Assembly (NCBI GenBank): GCA_046727735.1
Contig: JBKPDF010000032.1
Location: 8,688-72,687 of the forward strand
Length of the DNA: 64,000 nt
Direction of reading: 5' to 3'
Source of the DNA: AP-16 sp046727735
Lineage (GTDB): Bacteria > Pseudomonadota > Alphaproteobacteria > Rhizobiales > Xanthobacteraceae
The position numbers and the translations under genes are program-made. Under the pieces are notes generated by a model that searched no databases, was not told the origin of the DNA, and worked only from the letters and a program-made list of their open reading frames with translations. Positions 33,755-42,566 of this stretch are shown piece after piece (positions within the stretch are counted from its first letter, which is position 1; the number at the start of each line of letters is the position of its first letter).

Positions 33755-35779
33755 ATGGAAGCGCTCGCACGACTTGCCGCCGAATGGGGCGTCGACACCA
33801 GCTACATCGATGGACACGGGCGTCGCCGCGAAGTCGATTGGGACACGCTGCGCCGCATCGTCGAAATCGCTTCGCGTGACCGGCTCCCGCGCGGCCGGGT
33901 GCCTCCTGCGATCGTGTTTCGCGCTGGTCGTGGTCGTCCCGCTGCGGTTCATGACGCCGAGTCGTTGGCTTTGATCGATTGGGCGATCGTTTCGGGAGAC
34001 CGGGTCGTTGCCAGGCGCAGCGCCGGATCGGGCACGTCGGCTTTGCCCGAGGAGCTTCCAGTGGGGACCTTTGGCCTCGATGCCACTTTGCAATCCGGCG
34101 CCGGCGAAGTGCGGGAGCACGCGATCCTGCTAGTTGCCCCGCCCCATGCGTATTCTGGTGAAGCTTTCGGCGGCGCAAAAGTCTGGGCGCTCGGCGTTCA
34201 GCTCTATGGAGTGCGCTCCCGTCGCAACTGGGGACACGGCGATTTCACCGACTTGATGGGCCTACTGGATCTTGCGGCCGATCTGGGGGCGGCCGGGGTG
34301 GGTCTCAATCCGCTCCATGCGCTCTTTACCGATGACCCGGAACGCGCAAGCCCGTATTCGCCCAACAGCCGGCTTTTCCTCAATCCGCTCTATATCGATG
34401 TCGAGGTGGTGCCGGAATTTGCCGGGGCGGCTGCGGGCGGGCTGATCCAGGAAATCGCGCGGCTGCGCGCGGCAACGACCGTTGACTACGCGGGCGTTGC
34501 CGCCGCCAAGCTCGCCGCGCTGCGTTCGGCCTTTGCAAGTTTCCGCAGGGAAGGGTCGGCGCAACGCCGGGACGACTTCGAGGCATTCCGGCGCGAGCAG
34601 GGACGGGCACTCGATTGGTTCGTGAGCTTCGAAATCTTGCGCCGGCGGTTCGGATCGCGCTGGGCGGAGTGGCCTGCGGTCTGGCGTCGCCCCGAGGAAG
34701 GCGCGCTTGCCGAGTTGCGCCGCTCCACGCGCGAGGAATTCGAGTTCGAGGAGTTCGTGCAGTGGGTGGCCGGCCGGCAATTGCGGGCTTGCGCGCGCAA
34801 GGCGCAGATCTTGGGAATGCCGCTCGGGCTTTATTTCGACGTCGCGGTGGGCGTCGATCCCGCCGGCGCCGATGCATGGGCCGAGCAGGACACGATGTTG
34901 GCGGGAGGCTCGATCGGAGCGCCGCCGGATCTGCTCAACACTGCGGGACAGAACTGGAGCCTCGTGACCTTCAATCCGCGCGCGCTCGAACAGCACGGGT
35001 TCGACCCATTCCGGCGCGTCGTCACCGCGGCGATGCGCTACGCCGGCGCGATCCGGCTCGATCACGTGCTCGGCCTCAACCGGCTGTATTTCATTCCGGA
35101 CGGGGCGACGGACGGCAGCTACATCCGCTGTCCGTTCGAGGCCATGCTGACGGTCGTCGCACAGGAGAGCGTGGCGCATCGGTGCGTCGTCATCGGTGAA
35201 GATCTCGGCACCGTCCCGGCGAATCTGCGGGAAACGCTCGCGGATTGGGGCGTGTGGTCGTACCGGGTGATGTTGTTCGAGCGCGAGCACGACGGCTCGT
35301 TTCGCTTGCCGCAACATTACGCCGAGAATGCACTGGTCACCTTCAGCACCCACGATCTTGCGACCTTTGTCGGCTGGCTGGACGGCCGCGACCTGCGGGA
35401 AAAGCGCGCGCTCGGCATCGATCCGGGCGAATCTGAGCAGGATCGCGAGCGCGCACGAGCCGCGCTGCAAACGACGCTCGCGCGCTGGCGCGGCAAGCGG
35501 CGCGCGCAGCTCGGATTCCTGCCGGTTGCCGGTTATCTCGCTGCGACGCCGAGTCGAATCCTGGTCATTTCCATGGAGGATGCGCTGGGTGTGGCGGAGC
35601 AGCCGAATGTGCCGGGGACCATCGCAGAGCGTGCGAATTGGCGGCACCGGCTGCCGGTCGCCTTGGAGGACTTGCCGCGCCATCCGCAGCTGCGTGCTCT
35701 CGCACGCGTGCTGCGCCGCTCGGGTCGAAGCATCAAGACGGTGCCGCGCGAGAAGGCGTCGGCGCCGCAAAAACGCTGA
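33755..35779 (+). CDS. malQ: 4-alpha-glucanotransferase (amylomaltase)
   Basis: 674-residue GH77 enzyme redistributing alpha-1,4-glucan segments. The N-terminal domain (ARLAAEWGVDTSYIDGHG) is followed by WALGVQLYGVRSRRNWGHGDF, SPYSPNSRLFLNPLYIDVE, and the catalytic barrel: AIRLDHVLGLNRLYFIP (nucleophile Asp), IGEDLGTVP (acid Glu) and TFSTHDLATFVGW (third Asp). The end has EQPNVPGT and NWRHRLPV. The ATG at 33755 fits the family start; an in-frame ATG at 33680 would add 25 low-complexity residues. It is divergent from glgE, with no exact stress promoter on its own strand, and would recycle short maltodextrins from the operon's enzymes. Confidence 0.93.
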   Translation: MEALARLAAEWGVDTSYIDGHGRRREVDWDTLRRIVEIASRDRLPRGRVPPAIVFRAGRGRPAAVHDAESLALIDWAIVSGDRVVARRSAGSGTSALPEELPVGTFGLDATLQSGAGEVREHAILLVAPPHAYSGEAFGGAKVWALGVQLYGVRSRRNWGHGDFTDLMGLLDLAADLGAAGVGLNPLHALFTDDPERASPYSPNSRLFLNPLYIDVEVVPEFAGAAAGGLIQEIARLRAATTVDYAGVAAAKLAALRSAFASFRREGSAQRRDDFEAFRREQGRALDWFVSFEILRRRFGSRWAEWPAVWRRPEEGALAELRRSTREEFEFEEFVQWVAGRQLRACARKAQILGMPLGLYFDVAVGVDPAGADAWAEQDTMLAGGSIGAPPDLLNTAGQNWSLVTFNPRALEQHGFDPFRRVVTAAMRYAGAIRLDHVLGLNRLYFIPDGATDGSYIRCPFEAMLTVVAQESVAHRCVVIGEDLGTVPANLRETLADWGVWSYRVMLFEREHDGSFRLPQHYAENALVTFSTHDLATFVGWLDGRDLREKRALGIDPGESEQDRERARAALQTTLARWRGKRRAQLGFLPVAGYLAATPSRILVISMEDALGVAEQPNVPGTIAERANWRHRLPVALEDLPRHPQLRALARVLRRSGRSIKTVPREKASAPQKR

Positions 35780-35830
35780 CGGCCACCGCTATGGGTGGCC
35801 GCCAACTCGTTATCGACGCGTCACGCGGGC

Positions 35831-36372
35831 TTAATAACCCCCGTACGGATAGCCGTAGTCACACACCCAGACCCGCTGCCAGCCGTAAGCCGTCGGCACT
35901 AGACGCCAGCAGGAGTCGTAATAACCGTAGTCATAGCCGTAGTCGTAACCGCCGGCGAAACCGACGCCGACGAAGACCCGATTGTGATGGCGATGGTGGT
36001 GGTGCCATGGGCCGCCCGCCCAATTCTTGCCGTTCCAATTTTGACTGGTTGGCCCAACGGGTCTCATGGAGTTTGGCCCACTCTGGATCCGAGTCTGGCT
36101 GAAGTTCGAGGGCATCGAGCTCACGTCGCCGGAACCCTTACCCACGTTCGTGCTGCCGAAGCCCATGGCCTTACCGGCGCCTCCGCCGCTGCTCCAACCG
36201 CCCCCGCCGCCGCCGCCGCTAAAGCCCATGGACTTACCGCCGCCACCGCCGCCGCCCCCCCGCCGCCACCGCCACCGCCGCCCCCGCCGTGCCCGTGTGC
36301 GCCGGCCGCGATGGCAGCCGAGCTCATTCCCAAGGCTGCGGTAGCCGCTATTGCGATGAGTGTTTTGCGCAT
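35831..36372 (-). pseudogene. Gly/Tyr-rich exported protein gene with frameshift in a G7 run
   Basis: The start is clear: ATG at 36372 after GAGGAGG, with a signal peptide MRKTLIAIAATAALGMSSAA. The protein then enters a poly-Gly stretch. At a run of seven G (36255-36261, read as C on the plus strand) the frame breaks. One base fewer joins GAHGHGG... to the other frame, which reads GKSMGFSGG..., SMPSNFSQTRIQSGPNSMRP, WHHHHRHHNRVFVGVGFAGG and a Tyr-rich C-terminus (YDYGYDYGYYDSCW...YPYGGY). The intact form would be a secreted Gly/His/Tyr-rich protein of about 180 residues. Either a homopolymer sequencing error or real slippage explains it. Confidence 0.7.
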
Positions 36373-36562
36373 CGCTTTCCTCCTCGTCATGACAAGACAA
36401 AGCTTTCGGTGAAATCATAACGCCGAAGGTCAAAAAAAGGTGCCGCCTCAAGCATCAAATATCTGGGAGTGCAGGGTTTTCGCCGCGAATTCTGAACGTC
36501 CGTTCATCGTGCGGCCCTGATCGTCGCAGCCGCCGCCCGCTCTGTTAGGAGCTTCGACGGCA

Positions 36563-36587
36563 GGAACCTTTATAGGACGGGTGCGTT
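36563..36587 (+). promoter_or_regulatory. EcfG-type promoter for the YqjD/YqjE-like pair
   Basis: GGAAC at 36563-36567, 16-base spacer, CGTT at 36584-36587, exact. The ATG of the DUF883 gene is 30 bases downstream. Confidence 0.7.
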
Positions 36588-36616
36588 GGCGGCGCGGACA
36601 TTCGGGAGGGTTTGCC

Positions 36617-36985
36617 ATGGCCAATCAGGGACGCTCCGCCGCCGAGAAGGAATTCGACAAGACTGCGATCGACGACATCCAGCACGACCTCGAGGCCGTG
36701 CGCGACGACATGGCGCGGCTTGCCCAGCAGGTTGCGAGCTTGCTCAGCGTGACCGGCAGCCAAGCGCTGCGCGAGGCCAAGGCGCAGATGGGCCGGGCCA
36801 AGCAGAGCCTCGACGACGTGCTCTCCGGCGCGAGCGAGAAGGGGACGGAAGCGATGCAAACCGTGCGCGAGGGCACCGACACCGCGCTCGAAGCGCTGGA
36901 GGACGCCGTCCGTCAGCGCCCATTCGCAACACTGGCGATCGCCATGGGGCTGGGATTTCTGCTCGGCGCGAGCTTGCGCCGTTAG
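36617..36985 (+). CDS. YqjD/ElaB-like (DUF883) membrane-anchored protein
   Basis: 122 residues: a long amphipathic coiled-coil-like helix (AIDDIQHDLEAVRDDMARLAQQ ... LREAKAQMGRAKQSLDDVL), then a C-terminal hydrophobic anchor (FATLAIAMGLGFLLGASLRR) with the terminal Arg-Arg typical of DUF883. E. coli YqjD and ElaB are stress-induced, C-tail-anchored, ribosome-associated inner-membrane proteins; by analogy the same is inferred here. GGGAGGG precedes the ATG. An exact stress promoter precedes it, and the YqjE-like gene follows after 9 bases. Confidence 0.82.
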   Translation: MANQGRSAAEKEFDKTAIDDIQHDLEAVRDDMARLAQQVASLLSVTGSQALREAKAQMGRAKQSLDDVLSGASEKGTEAMQTVREGTDTALEALEDAVRQRPFATLAIAMGLGFLLGASLRR

Positions 36986-36994
36986 GAGGAGGCC

Positions 36995-37441
36995 GTGCTT
37001 CCCGGCGTCAGGGATTTGAGGGACCGCTTGGATGCGGCGGTGAAAACCAGCGTCTGGTCGACGGTTGCGGCGGCGGCGGCGTTCATCATGCTGGGCTTCC
37101 TGTGCGCCGCGCTGTTCCTCTATCTGCAGAATGAATGGGGGGCGATCCTCGCCTGCCTGGTTCTGGCCGGGGCTTTTCTGGTGTTCCTGCTGATCGCGGT
37201 CGTCGCGATCGCCATGGTGCGTCAGCGTCAGCGGCGGCTGGCGCAAGCCCGCGCGCAGGCCAACCAGGCGGCCGGGCAATGGTTGCGCGATCCCGTCGTG
37301 GTGACGACCGCCTTGCAGGTGGCACGAACCCTCGGCTTGCGCCGCGCGGCGCCGCTCTTGCTGCTCGGCGCGTTCGTCGTGGGTTTGGTGCTCAGCCGGA
37401 ACGCCGCCAAGACGGCCGAACCCGCGGGTCCGCCACCCTGA
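36995..37441 (+). CDS. YqjE / holin-X-type small membrane protein
   Basis: 148 residues starting with GTG after AGGAGG. Short amphipathic N-terminus (GVRDLRDRLDAAVKTSVWS), two transmembrane helices (VAAAAAFIMLGFLCAALFLYL and ILACLVLAGAFLVFLLIAVVAI), a basic linker (RQRQRRLAQARAQANQ) and a third hydrophobic segment near the end. This matches the phage-holin-3-like / YqjE family that usually accompanies DUF883 proteins. It lies 9 bases after the DUF883 gene, so it shares the promoter at 36563-36587. Confidence 0.7.
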   Translation: MLPGVRDLRDRLDAAVKTSVWSTVAAAAAFIMLGFLCAALFLYLQNEWGAILACLVLAGAFLVFLLIAVVAIAMVRQRQRRLAQARAQANQAAGQWLRDPVVVTTALQVARTLGLRRAAPLLLLGAFVVGLVLSRNAAKTAEPAGPPP

Positions 37442-37473
37442 CGCTCGGCGCATCGCGCGGGGGCACGGCCAAC

Positions 37474-37683
37474 TCAGTGCAGCGAGGCCGTCTCTTCTCC
37501 GGCCAAGCCGAGCATGATGAACTTGTCTTCCGCGATCTTGATGATCGCGACCATCGCCTCGTCGGGGTCCTGCGTCAGCTCGGCGCTGGCATCATACATT
37601 TCATAGAACGGCCGAGTGACGCCGTCCGAGCAATAGGCCGTGCACTCGTCCATGTTCACGTACACGACATCTACATCGATCAC
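37474..37683 (-). CDS. Small acidic protein of unknown function
   Basis: 69 residues, start GTG after AGGTGG: VDVVYVNMDECTAYCSDGVTR, then PFYEMYDASAELTQDPDEAMVAIIKIAEDKFIMLGL. Cytosolic and compact, with two Cys near the N-terminus. I do not recognise it, but codon use and composition look coding. It is convergent with the YqjE-like gene (gap 32 bases). Confidence 0.5.
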   Translation of the reverse strand: MIDVDVVYVNMDECTAYCSDGVTRPFYEMYDASAELTQDPDEAMVAIIKIAEDKFIMLGLAGEETASLH

Positions 37684-37826
37684 GGCACGCCACCTACGCG
37701 GACGCGCAACAAATCTGCGCGGATGTCAATTCCAACCTGGGTGCGAGAGTTCCGTTACGCTGCCGCGGAGATCGGATCAAGCCTGCGGTTTTGCGGGGCG
37801 CGCGGGAGCCGAGGCCGCGCTTGTCC

Positions 37827-37852
37827 GGAACCATCGGGGCAGCGCCGCAGTT
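37827..37852 (+). promoter_or_regulatory. Near-consensus EcfG-type promoter for ligD
   Basis: GGAAC at 37827-37831, 17-base spacer, AGTT at 37849-37852: one mismatch in the -10. It is about 120 bases upstream of the ligD start. RpoE2 control of end-joining genes has been reported in rhizobia, which makes the site worth noting, but it is weaker than the exact ones. Confidence 0.35.
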
Positions 37853-37970
37853 CGAAACACATGATTTGTCATGGGGATAATCGGTACTTGTGCGCTGCCG
37901 TCCCCGGACGGATAGAATGTCGGGGTTCGATGCCGTACTCGACCCAAGAGGACGCAGGAGGATCGGGTTC

Positions 37971-40583
37971 GTGCCGGTAGCCCGCCGCAAAACGAAATCG
38001 CTTTCGCGCGCCAAACCCGAAGCCCGGGGTCGGGGCGACCCGCTCAGGACGTATCGGGAGAAGCGGGATTTCCGGCGAACGGCGGAACCCGAGGCGCGCC
38101 TCAAGCGCGGCGCGGACTGGCAATTCGTCGTGCAGAAGCACGCCGCGCGGCGGCTGCACTACGATCTGCGCCTCGAGCTCGACGGCGTGCTCAAGAGCTG
38201 GGCTGTGACGCGGGGACCGAGCCTCGTTCCAGGCGAGAAGCGGCTGGCGGTGCAGACCGAAGACCACCCGATGGACTACCTGAAGTTCGAGGGCAACATC
38301 CCGAAAGGCGAGTACGGCGGCGGCTCGGTCATCGTCTGGGATCGCGGCCGCTGGACGCCGGAGGGCGATCCGCATCGCGGGCTCAAGAAAGGCCATCTGG
38401 TGTTTTCGCTCGACGGCGCGCGGCTGAACGGGCGTTGGCATCTGGTGCGCATGCGTCAGCGTCCGGGCGAGAAGAAGGAGCAGTGGCTGCTCTTCAAAGC
38501 ACACGACGAATATGCGCGGGACGCATCGGGTCCGGCCATCGTCGAGGAAGCCACCACCTCGGTTCTCACCGGACGCGACATCGAGAAGGTCGCCGCAGAA
38601 GGCGAGCCGGGAGGCGATCCTGGTGGGCGCGCGGAAGTCGCGCGCCCACGCCAGCCCGAGCTTTCGGACCCCGCGGGCCTGCCCGGCGCGCGCAGAGCAG
38701 CGCTGCCGCCATTCGTGGAGCCGAGCTTGGCGCAGTTGGCCGACCGGCCGCCGAAGGGCAAGGACTGGATCCACGAGATCAAATTCGACGGCTACCGCAC
38801 CCAGGCGCGGATCGACGGCCGCAGCATCAAGCTGCTCACGCGCAAGGGACTCGACTGGACCGAGCGCTTCGAACCGATCGCCGAGACCTTGAAAACCCTA
38901 CGGCTCGCCTCCGCCCTGATCGATGGCGAGATCATTGCCGAGACGAGTTCGGGCGTTCCGAGCTTCAGCGACTTGCAGCAGGCGCTCAGCGCGGGTGCCG
39001 ACGATCGCCTCCTCTATTACGTGTTCGACCTGCTGTCCTGTGAGGGCGCGGATCTGCGCAACACGCCGCTCGTCGAGCGCAAGGCGCTGCTGCACCGGAT
39101 TGTCGAACCGTTGCCGGCCGGCGCCAATATCCGGTTCAGCGAACATTTCGAGACCGACGGTGCGACCATGCTCGAGCACGCCTGCCGGATGGGACTCGAG
39201 GGAATCATCTCCAAGCGCAAGAACGAGCCGTATCGCTCCGGGCGCGGGGAGCACTGGATCAAGAGCAAATGCGTCGACCGGCAGGAATTCGTGCTGCTCG
39301 GCTATGTGCCCTCTACGGTCGTGAAGAGTGCGATCGGCTCGCTGGTGGTCGGCTATTACGATGGCGGAAAGCCGATGTATGCGGGCCGCGTGGGCACCGG
39401 TTTTTCTGCCGAGGTCGCACGCTCGCTCCGCCAGCAGCTCGAGAAAATCAAGGCGGCCAAGCCCGCGTTCGACAAGCCGTTGCCCGCCGGCACCGAAAAA
39501 GGCGTGGTCTGGGTCGAGCCGCGTCTCGTCGGCGAAGTCGAGTTCCGCGGTTGGACCCACGATGATGTGCTTCGCCAGGCATCCTATAAGGGCCTGCGCG
39601 AGGACAAGCCGGCGGAGGAGGTCGTGCGCGAGAAGGCGCCGCGGTCGCAGCCGAGAAACCGGCCGGCGCAACGCAATGACGCGGCCGATGTGCTCGCAGG
39701 CATCCGGCTGACCCACCCCGAGCGCATCCTCTGGGAGGGCCAGGGCGTCACGAAGCAGGGCCTCGCCGAATTCTATGTCGAGATCGCCGACTGGATCCTG
39801 CCGCATCTCGTGGGTCGGCCGCTCAGTCTCGTGCGCTGCCCCAGCGGAGCCATGCATGAATGCTTCTACGCCAAGCACGCGTGGGCCGGACTTTCCAAAG
39901 CCATTCGGCCGGTCGATGTCGGCGAAGGCAAGCCGATGCTCGCGATCAACGATCTCGAGGGTCTCATCGGCCTCGTGCAGGCAGGCGTGCTCGAGATCCA
40001 CCCTTGGGGATCGCGCGTCGAGGATCTCCACCGCCCCGACCGCCTGATCTTCGATCTGGACCCGGGCGAGGGTGTCGCCTGGGACGCGGTGGTCGCTGGC
40101 GCCGGGGAAATCCGGCAGCGGCTCAAGGCTCTCGGCCTGGAGAGCTTCCTCAAGACTTCGGGCGGCAAGGGTCTGCACGTCATGGTGCCGATCGAGCCGG
40201 AGTTCGATTGGGAACGCGTCAAGGCTTTCACCAAGACCATCACGGACGCGATGGCGGCCGATGCGCCGCAGCGCTATGTAGCGACCATGTCGAAAACCCT
40301 GCGCCGGGGAAAAATCTACGTCGATTACCTGCGCAATGGGTGGGGAGCGACTGCGGTCGCCGCCTACTCGACCCGCGCCCGGCCGGGCGCGCCGGTTTCG
40401 ACCCCGCTCGAATGGCAGGAGCTGTCGAAGGCGATCCGGCCCGACCATTTCAACATCGACAATCTTCGCCAGCGCCTCGCTTTCCTCAAGCACGACCCAT
40501 GGCAAGGCTTCTTCGACATCCGCCAGCGGCTGCCGCACTCGGCGGTCCCGGCCGCCGGCAAAAAGTCCCGGCGCCGCTCATGA
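37971..40583 (+). CDS. ligD: DNA ligase D (NHEJ phosphoesterase-ligase-polymerase)
   Basis: 870-residue bacterial non-homologous end-joining enzyme with domains in the order phosphoesterase, ligase, polymerase. Phosphoesterase: FVVQKHAARRLHYDLRLE, then YLKFEGNIPKGEYGGGSV. Ligase: the nucleotidyl Lys in HEIKFDGYR (K271), SALIDGEIIAE, EGIISKRK and WIKSKC. Polymerase (from about 570): TKQGLAEFYVEIADWILPHL, the metal-binding FDLDPGEG (near 694), SGGKGLHVMVPI and YVDYLRN. GTG at 37971 follows AGGAGG and is preferred to an ATG 54 bases upstream. No ku gene is visible in the window. The stop overlaps the next gene (ATGA). Confidence 0.95.
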   Translation: MPVARRKTKSLSRAKPEARGRGDPLRTYREKRDFRRTAEPEARLKRGADWQFVVQKHAARRLHYDLRLELDGVLKSWAVTRGPSLVPGEKRLAVQTEDHPMDYLKFEGNIPKGEYGGGSVIVWDRGRWTPEGDPHRGLKKGHLVFSLDGARLNGRWHLVRMRQRPGEKKEQWLLFKAHDEYARDASGPAIVEEATTSVLTGRDIEKVAAEGEPGGDPGGRAEVARPRQPELSDPAGLPGARRAALPPFVEPSLAQLADRPPKGKDWIHEIKFDGYRTQARIDGRSIKLLTRKGLDWTERFEPIAETLKTLRLASALIDGEIIAETSSGVPSFSDLQQALSAGADDRLLYYVFDLLSCEGADLRNTPLVERKALLHRIVEPLPAGANIRFSEHFETDGATMLEHACRMGLEGIISKRKNEPYRSGRGEHWIKSKCVDRQEFVLLGYVPSTVVKSAIGSLVVGYYDGGKPMYAGRVGTGFSAEVARSLRQQLEKIKAAKPAFDKPLPAGTEKGVVWVEPRLVGEVEFRGWTHDDVLRQASYKGLREDKPAEEVVREKAPRSQPRNRPAQRNDAADVLAGIRLTHPERILWEGQGVTKQGLAEFYVEIADWILPHLVGRPLSLVRCPSGAMHECFYAKHAWAGLSKAIRPVDVGEGKPMLAINDLEGLIGLVQAGVLEIHPWGSRVEDLHRPDRLIFDLDPGEGVAWDAVVAGAGEIRQRLKALGLESFLKTSGGKGLHVMVPIEPEFDWERVKAFTKTITDAMAADAPQRYVATMSKTLRRGKIYVDYLRNGWGATAVAAYSTRARPGAPVSTPLEWQELSKAIRPDHFNIDNLRQRLAFLKHDPWQGFFDIRQRLPHSAVPAAGKKSRRRS

Positions 40584-42112
40584 ACGCAGTGCGGCTGCTT
40601 CCGGCGATCCTCGCGCTCGCGCTGCTTGCACCGGCGCGCGCCGAGGAGCAATCGCCGCGGCCGCCCACGCAGACGCAACGCGATCAGCAGCCGGATCGGC
40701 AGAGCGGCGGCGTGTTGCGGCTGCTGCCCGGCGACGCGCTCAGCGAGCACGCAATCGCGCTTCCCACGGGCAAGCTCGAGTACAAGGCGACCGCCGGCAC
40801 CCTGGCGCTCATCGACCAGACCGGCGAGCGCAAGGCCGAAGTTTTCTATACGGCGTACGTGGCCGGCGGCGCCGACCCGCAGCGGCCGGTCACGTTCGTG
40901 TTCAACGGCGGGCCCGGCGCCGCCTCGGCGTTTCTGCATCTCGGGCTCGTCGGGCCGCGGCTCGTCGATTTCGGCCCGCAGGGACGCGACGGCGCCGCAG
41001 CGCGGCTGCGCGACAATCCCGAGACCTGGCTCGCATTCACCGATCTGGTCCTGATCGATCCGGTCGGCACCGGCTGGAGCCGCGCGCCGAAGCCCGACGA
41101 CGCCAATGGCTTCTACAGCGTGCGCCGCGACGCGGAATCGATCGCGAAGGTCATCGCGCTCTACCTCGCCAAGAACGGCCGCACCGCCTCGCCCAAATAT
41201 CTGCTGGGCGAAAGCTACGGCGGGTTCCGCGCGGTGAAGGTCGCCAAGAGCTTGCAGCACGACCAGGGCATCGTCGTCTCCGGGCTGGTCATGGTCTCGC
41301 CGCTGCTCGATGCGGGATTTCTGTTCGGCAGCAGCCGCTATGCGCTCGGCGCCGCGCTGCAGCTCCCGAGCCTGATTGCGACCGAGCTCGAGCGGCGTCA
41401 CGCGTTCACCGCCGCGGCGCTGGCGGAGGGCGAACATTTCGCGATGACCGAATACCTCACGACGCTCGCCGGCCCGCCTCCGACCGGAGACAAGGCCGAT
41501 GCGTTCTACCGCCGCCTCGCGCAGCTCTCGGGTCTGCCGGTCGAGACCGTGGCCAAGACCCGCGGCTTCATTCGCGACGTGTATCTCAAGGATTTGCGTG
41601 GCGGCCAGGACCAGGTGGTGAGCCGTTACGACGCGAGCTTCGCCATGCCGGATCCTTATCCCGAGGCCTATTCGCCGCACGGCCCTGATCCGATCCTCGA
41701 CGGTTTCGTGCGTGCGCTCGGCGGCGCCTTTGTCGGCTATGCCCGCGACGAGCTCGGGTTCAAGACCGACATGACCTACACGCTGCTGTCTTCCGACGCG
41801 AACCACAAATGGGGCTGGCAGGAAGGCGGCGGCTGGTCGCCGCCGAGCGTGCAGGACGACATGCGCGATCTGTTGGCGGTCGATCCGTCGCTGCGCATCC
41901 TGATCGCACACGGCGTGAGCGACATGGTGGTCCCGTATGCGGTCAGCCGCTACGTGATCGACCATCTGCCGCAGATCGGAGCGCCCGGCCGTGTCGAGCT
42001 CAAGCTCTACCGGGCGGGGCACATGTTCTATCTCGACGACACGGCGCGGCGGGCGTTCACGTCGGAGGCGAGCCCGTTTTACCAATCTGTTCCGTCGAAC
42101 CCGACCCGCTGA
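40580..42112 (+). CDS. S10 serine carboxypeptidase family protein, exported
   Basis: 510 residues with a signal peptide (residues 1-21, ending PARAE). The alpha/beta-hydrolase core shows FVFNGGPGAASAFLHLG (oxyanion region), DPVGTGWSRA, the nucleophile in GESYGGFRA (Ser near 212), Asp in HGVSDMVVPY (near 448) and His in YRAGHMFYL (near 481), all as in peptidase family S10. It should release C-terminal residues in the periplasm. It overlaps the ligD stop by four bases, so it is translated from the ligD mRNA. That pairing with a DNA-repair gene is unexpected and has no obvious functional logic. Confidence 0.9.
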   Translation: MNAVRLLPAILALALLAPARAEEQSPRPPTQTQRDQQPDRQSGGVLRLLPGDALSEHAIALPTGKLEYKATAGTLALIDQTGERKAEVFYTAYVAGGADPQRPVTFVFNGGPGAASAFLHLGLVGPRLVDFGPQGRDGAAARLRDNPETWLAFTDLVLIDPVGTGWSRAPKPDDANGFYSVRRDAESIAKVIALYLAKNGRTASPKYLLGESYGGFRAVKVAKSLQHDQGIVVSGLVMVSPLLDAGFLFGSSRYALGAALQLPSLIATELERRHAFTAAALAEGEHFAMTEYLTTLAGPPPTGDKADAFYRRLAQLSGLPVETVAKTRGFIRDVYLKDLRGGQDQVVSRYDASFAMPDPYPEAYSPHGPDPILDGFVRALGGAFVGYARDELGFKTDMTYTLLSSDANHKWGWQEGGGWSPPSVQDDMRDLLAVDPSLRILIAHGVSDMVVPYAVSRYVIDHLPQIGAPGRVELKLYRAGHMFYLDDTARRAFTSEASPFYQSVPSNPTR

Positions 42113-42146
42113 GCTCGAATTGCAGTCCGCGCGGCCGCGTAAGCGG

Positions 42147-42566
42147 CTAATGCACGTCGATCGTGACCGCGGTCGATCCGCGCTGGCCGTTGCCGTAGCG
42201 TACCGTGTAGCCGAGCGAATCGGTGCCGTGAAAGCCGGGATTCGAGCGGTACCGGATCTGGTTCCCCGGCACGGATTTTCCGGCACAGCGGCGTACGCTC
42301 GCGGGCTGCAGCGACTTCGCCGCGACCGTGCTCACCCCCGGGACGATCGTCACCTTGCCGTTCGTCGGCGGGCTCGTGATCGTGATCGAGGTCGTGAGGG
42401 GTTTGCACTTCGCGTCCCAGGACCGCTCGTCGACGAGCAGCGACTCGATGCCGGAATCCGCCGAACGCGTCAGCTTGATCTCCTGAGCAACCGCAGCCGC
42501 GCCGAGGCAAAACGGCAAGACTGCTGCGGTCAGGATGGGAGCAGCGATCCGCTTCGCGGTCGGCAA
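42147..42566 (-). CDS. Exported Ig-like-domain protein, unknown function
   Basis: About 139 residues. A signal peptide (LPTAKRIAAPILTAAVLPFC..., ending AVAQE) is followed by a beta-rich domain: SWDAKCKPLTTSITITSPPTNGKVTIVPG, KSVPGNQIRYRSNPGFHGTDSLGYTVRYGNGQRG and TAVTIDV. The GFHGTDS.GYTV string is typical of cadherin-like/Big_9 bacterial Ig folds. Cys residues could form a disulphide. The start is uncertain: TTG at 42566 has GGAGAA at a good distance, and another TTG lies at 42620. It converges on the carboxypeptidase gene. Confidence 0.55.
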   Translation of the reverse strand: MPTAKRIAAPILTAAVLPFCLGAAAVAQEIKLTRSADSGIESLLVDERSWDAKCKPLTTSITITSPPTNGKVTIVPGVSTVAAKSLQPASVRRCAGKSVPGNQIRYRSNPGFHGTDSLGYTVRYGNGQRGSTAVTIDVH

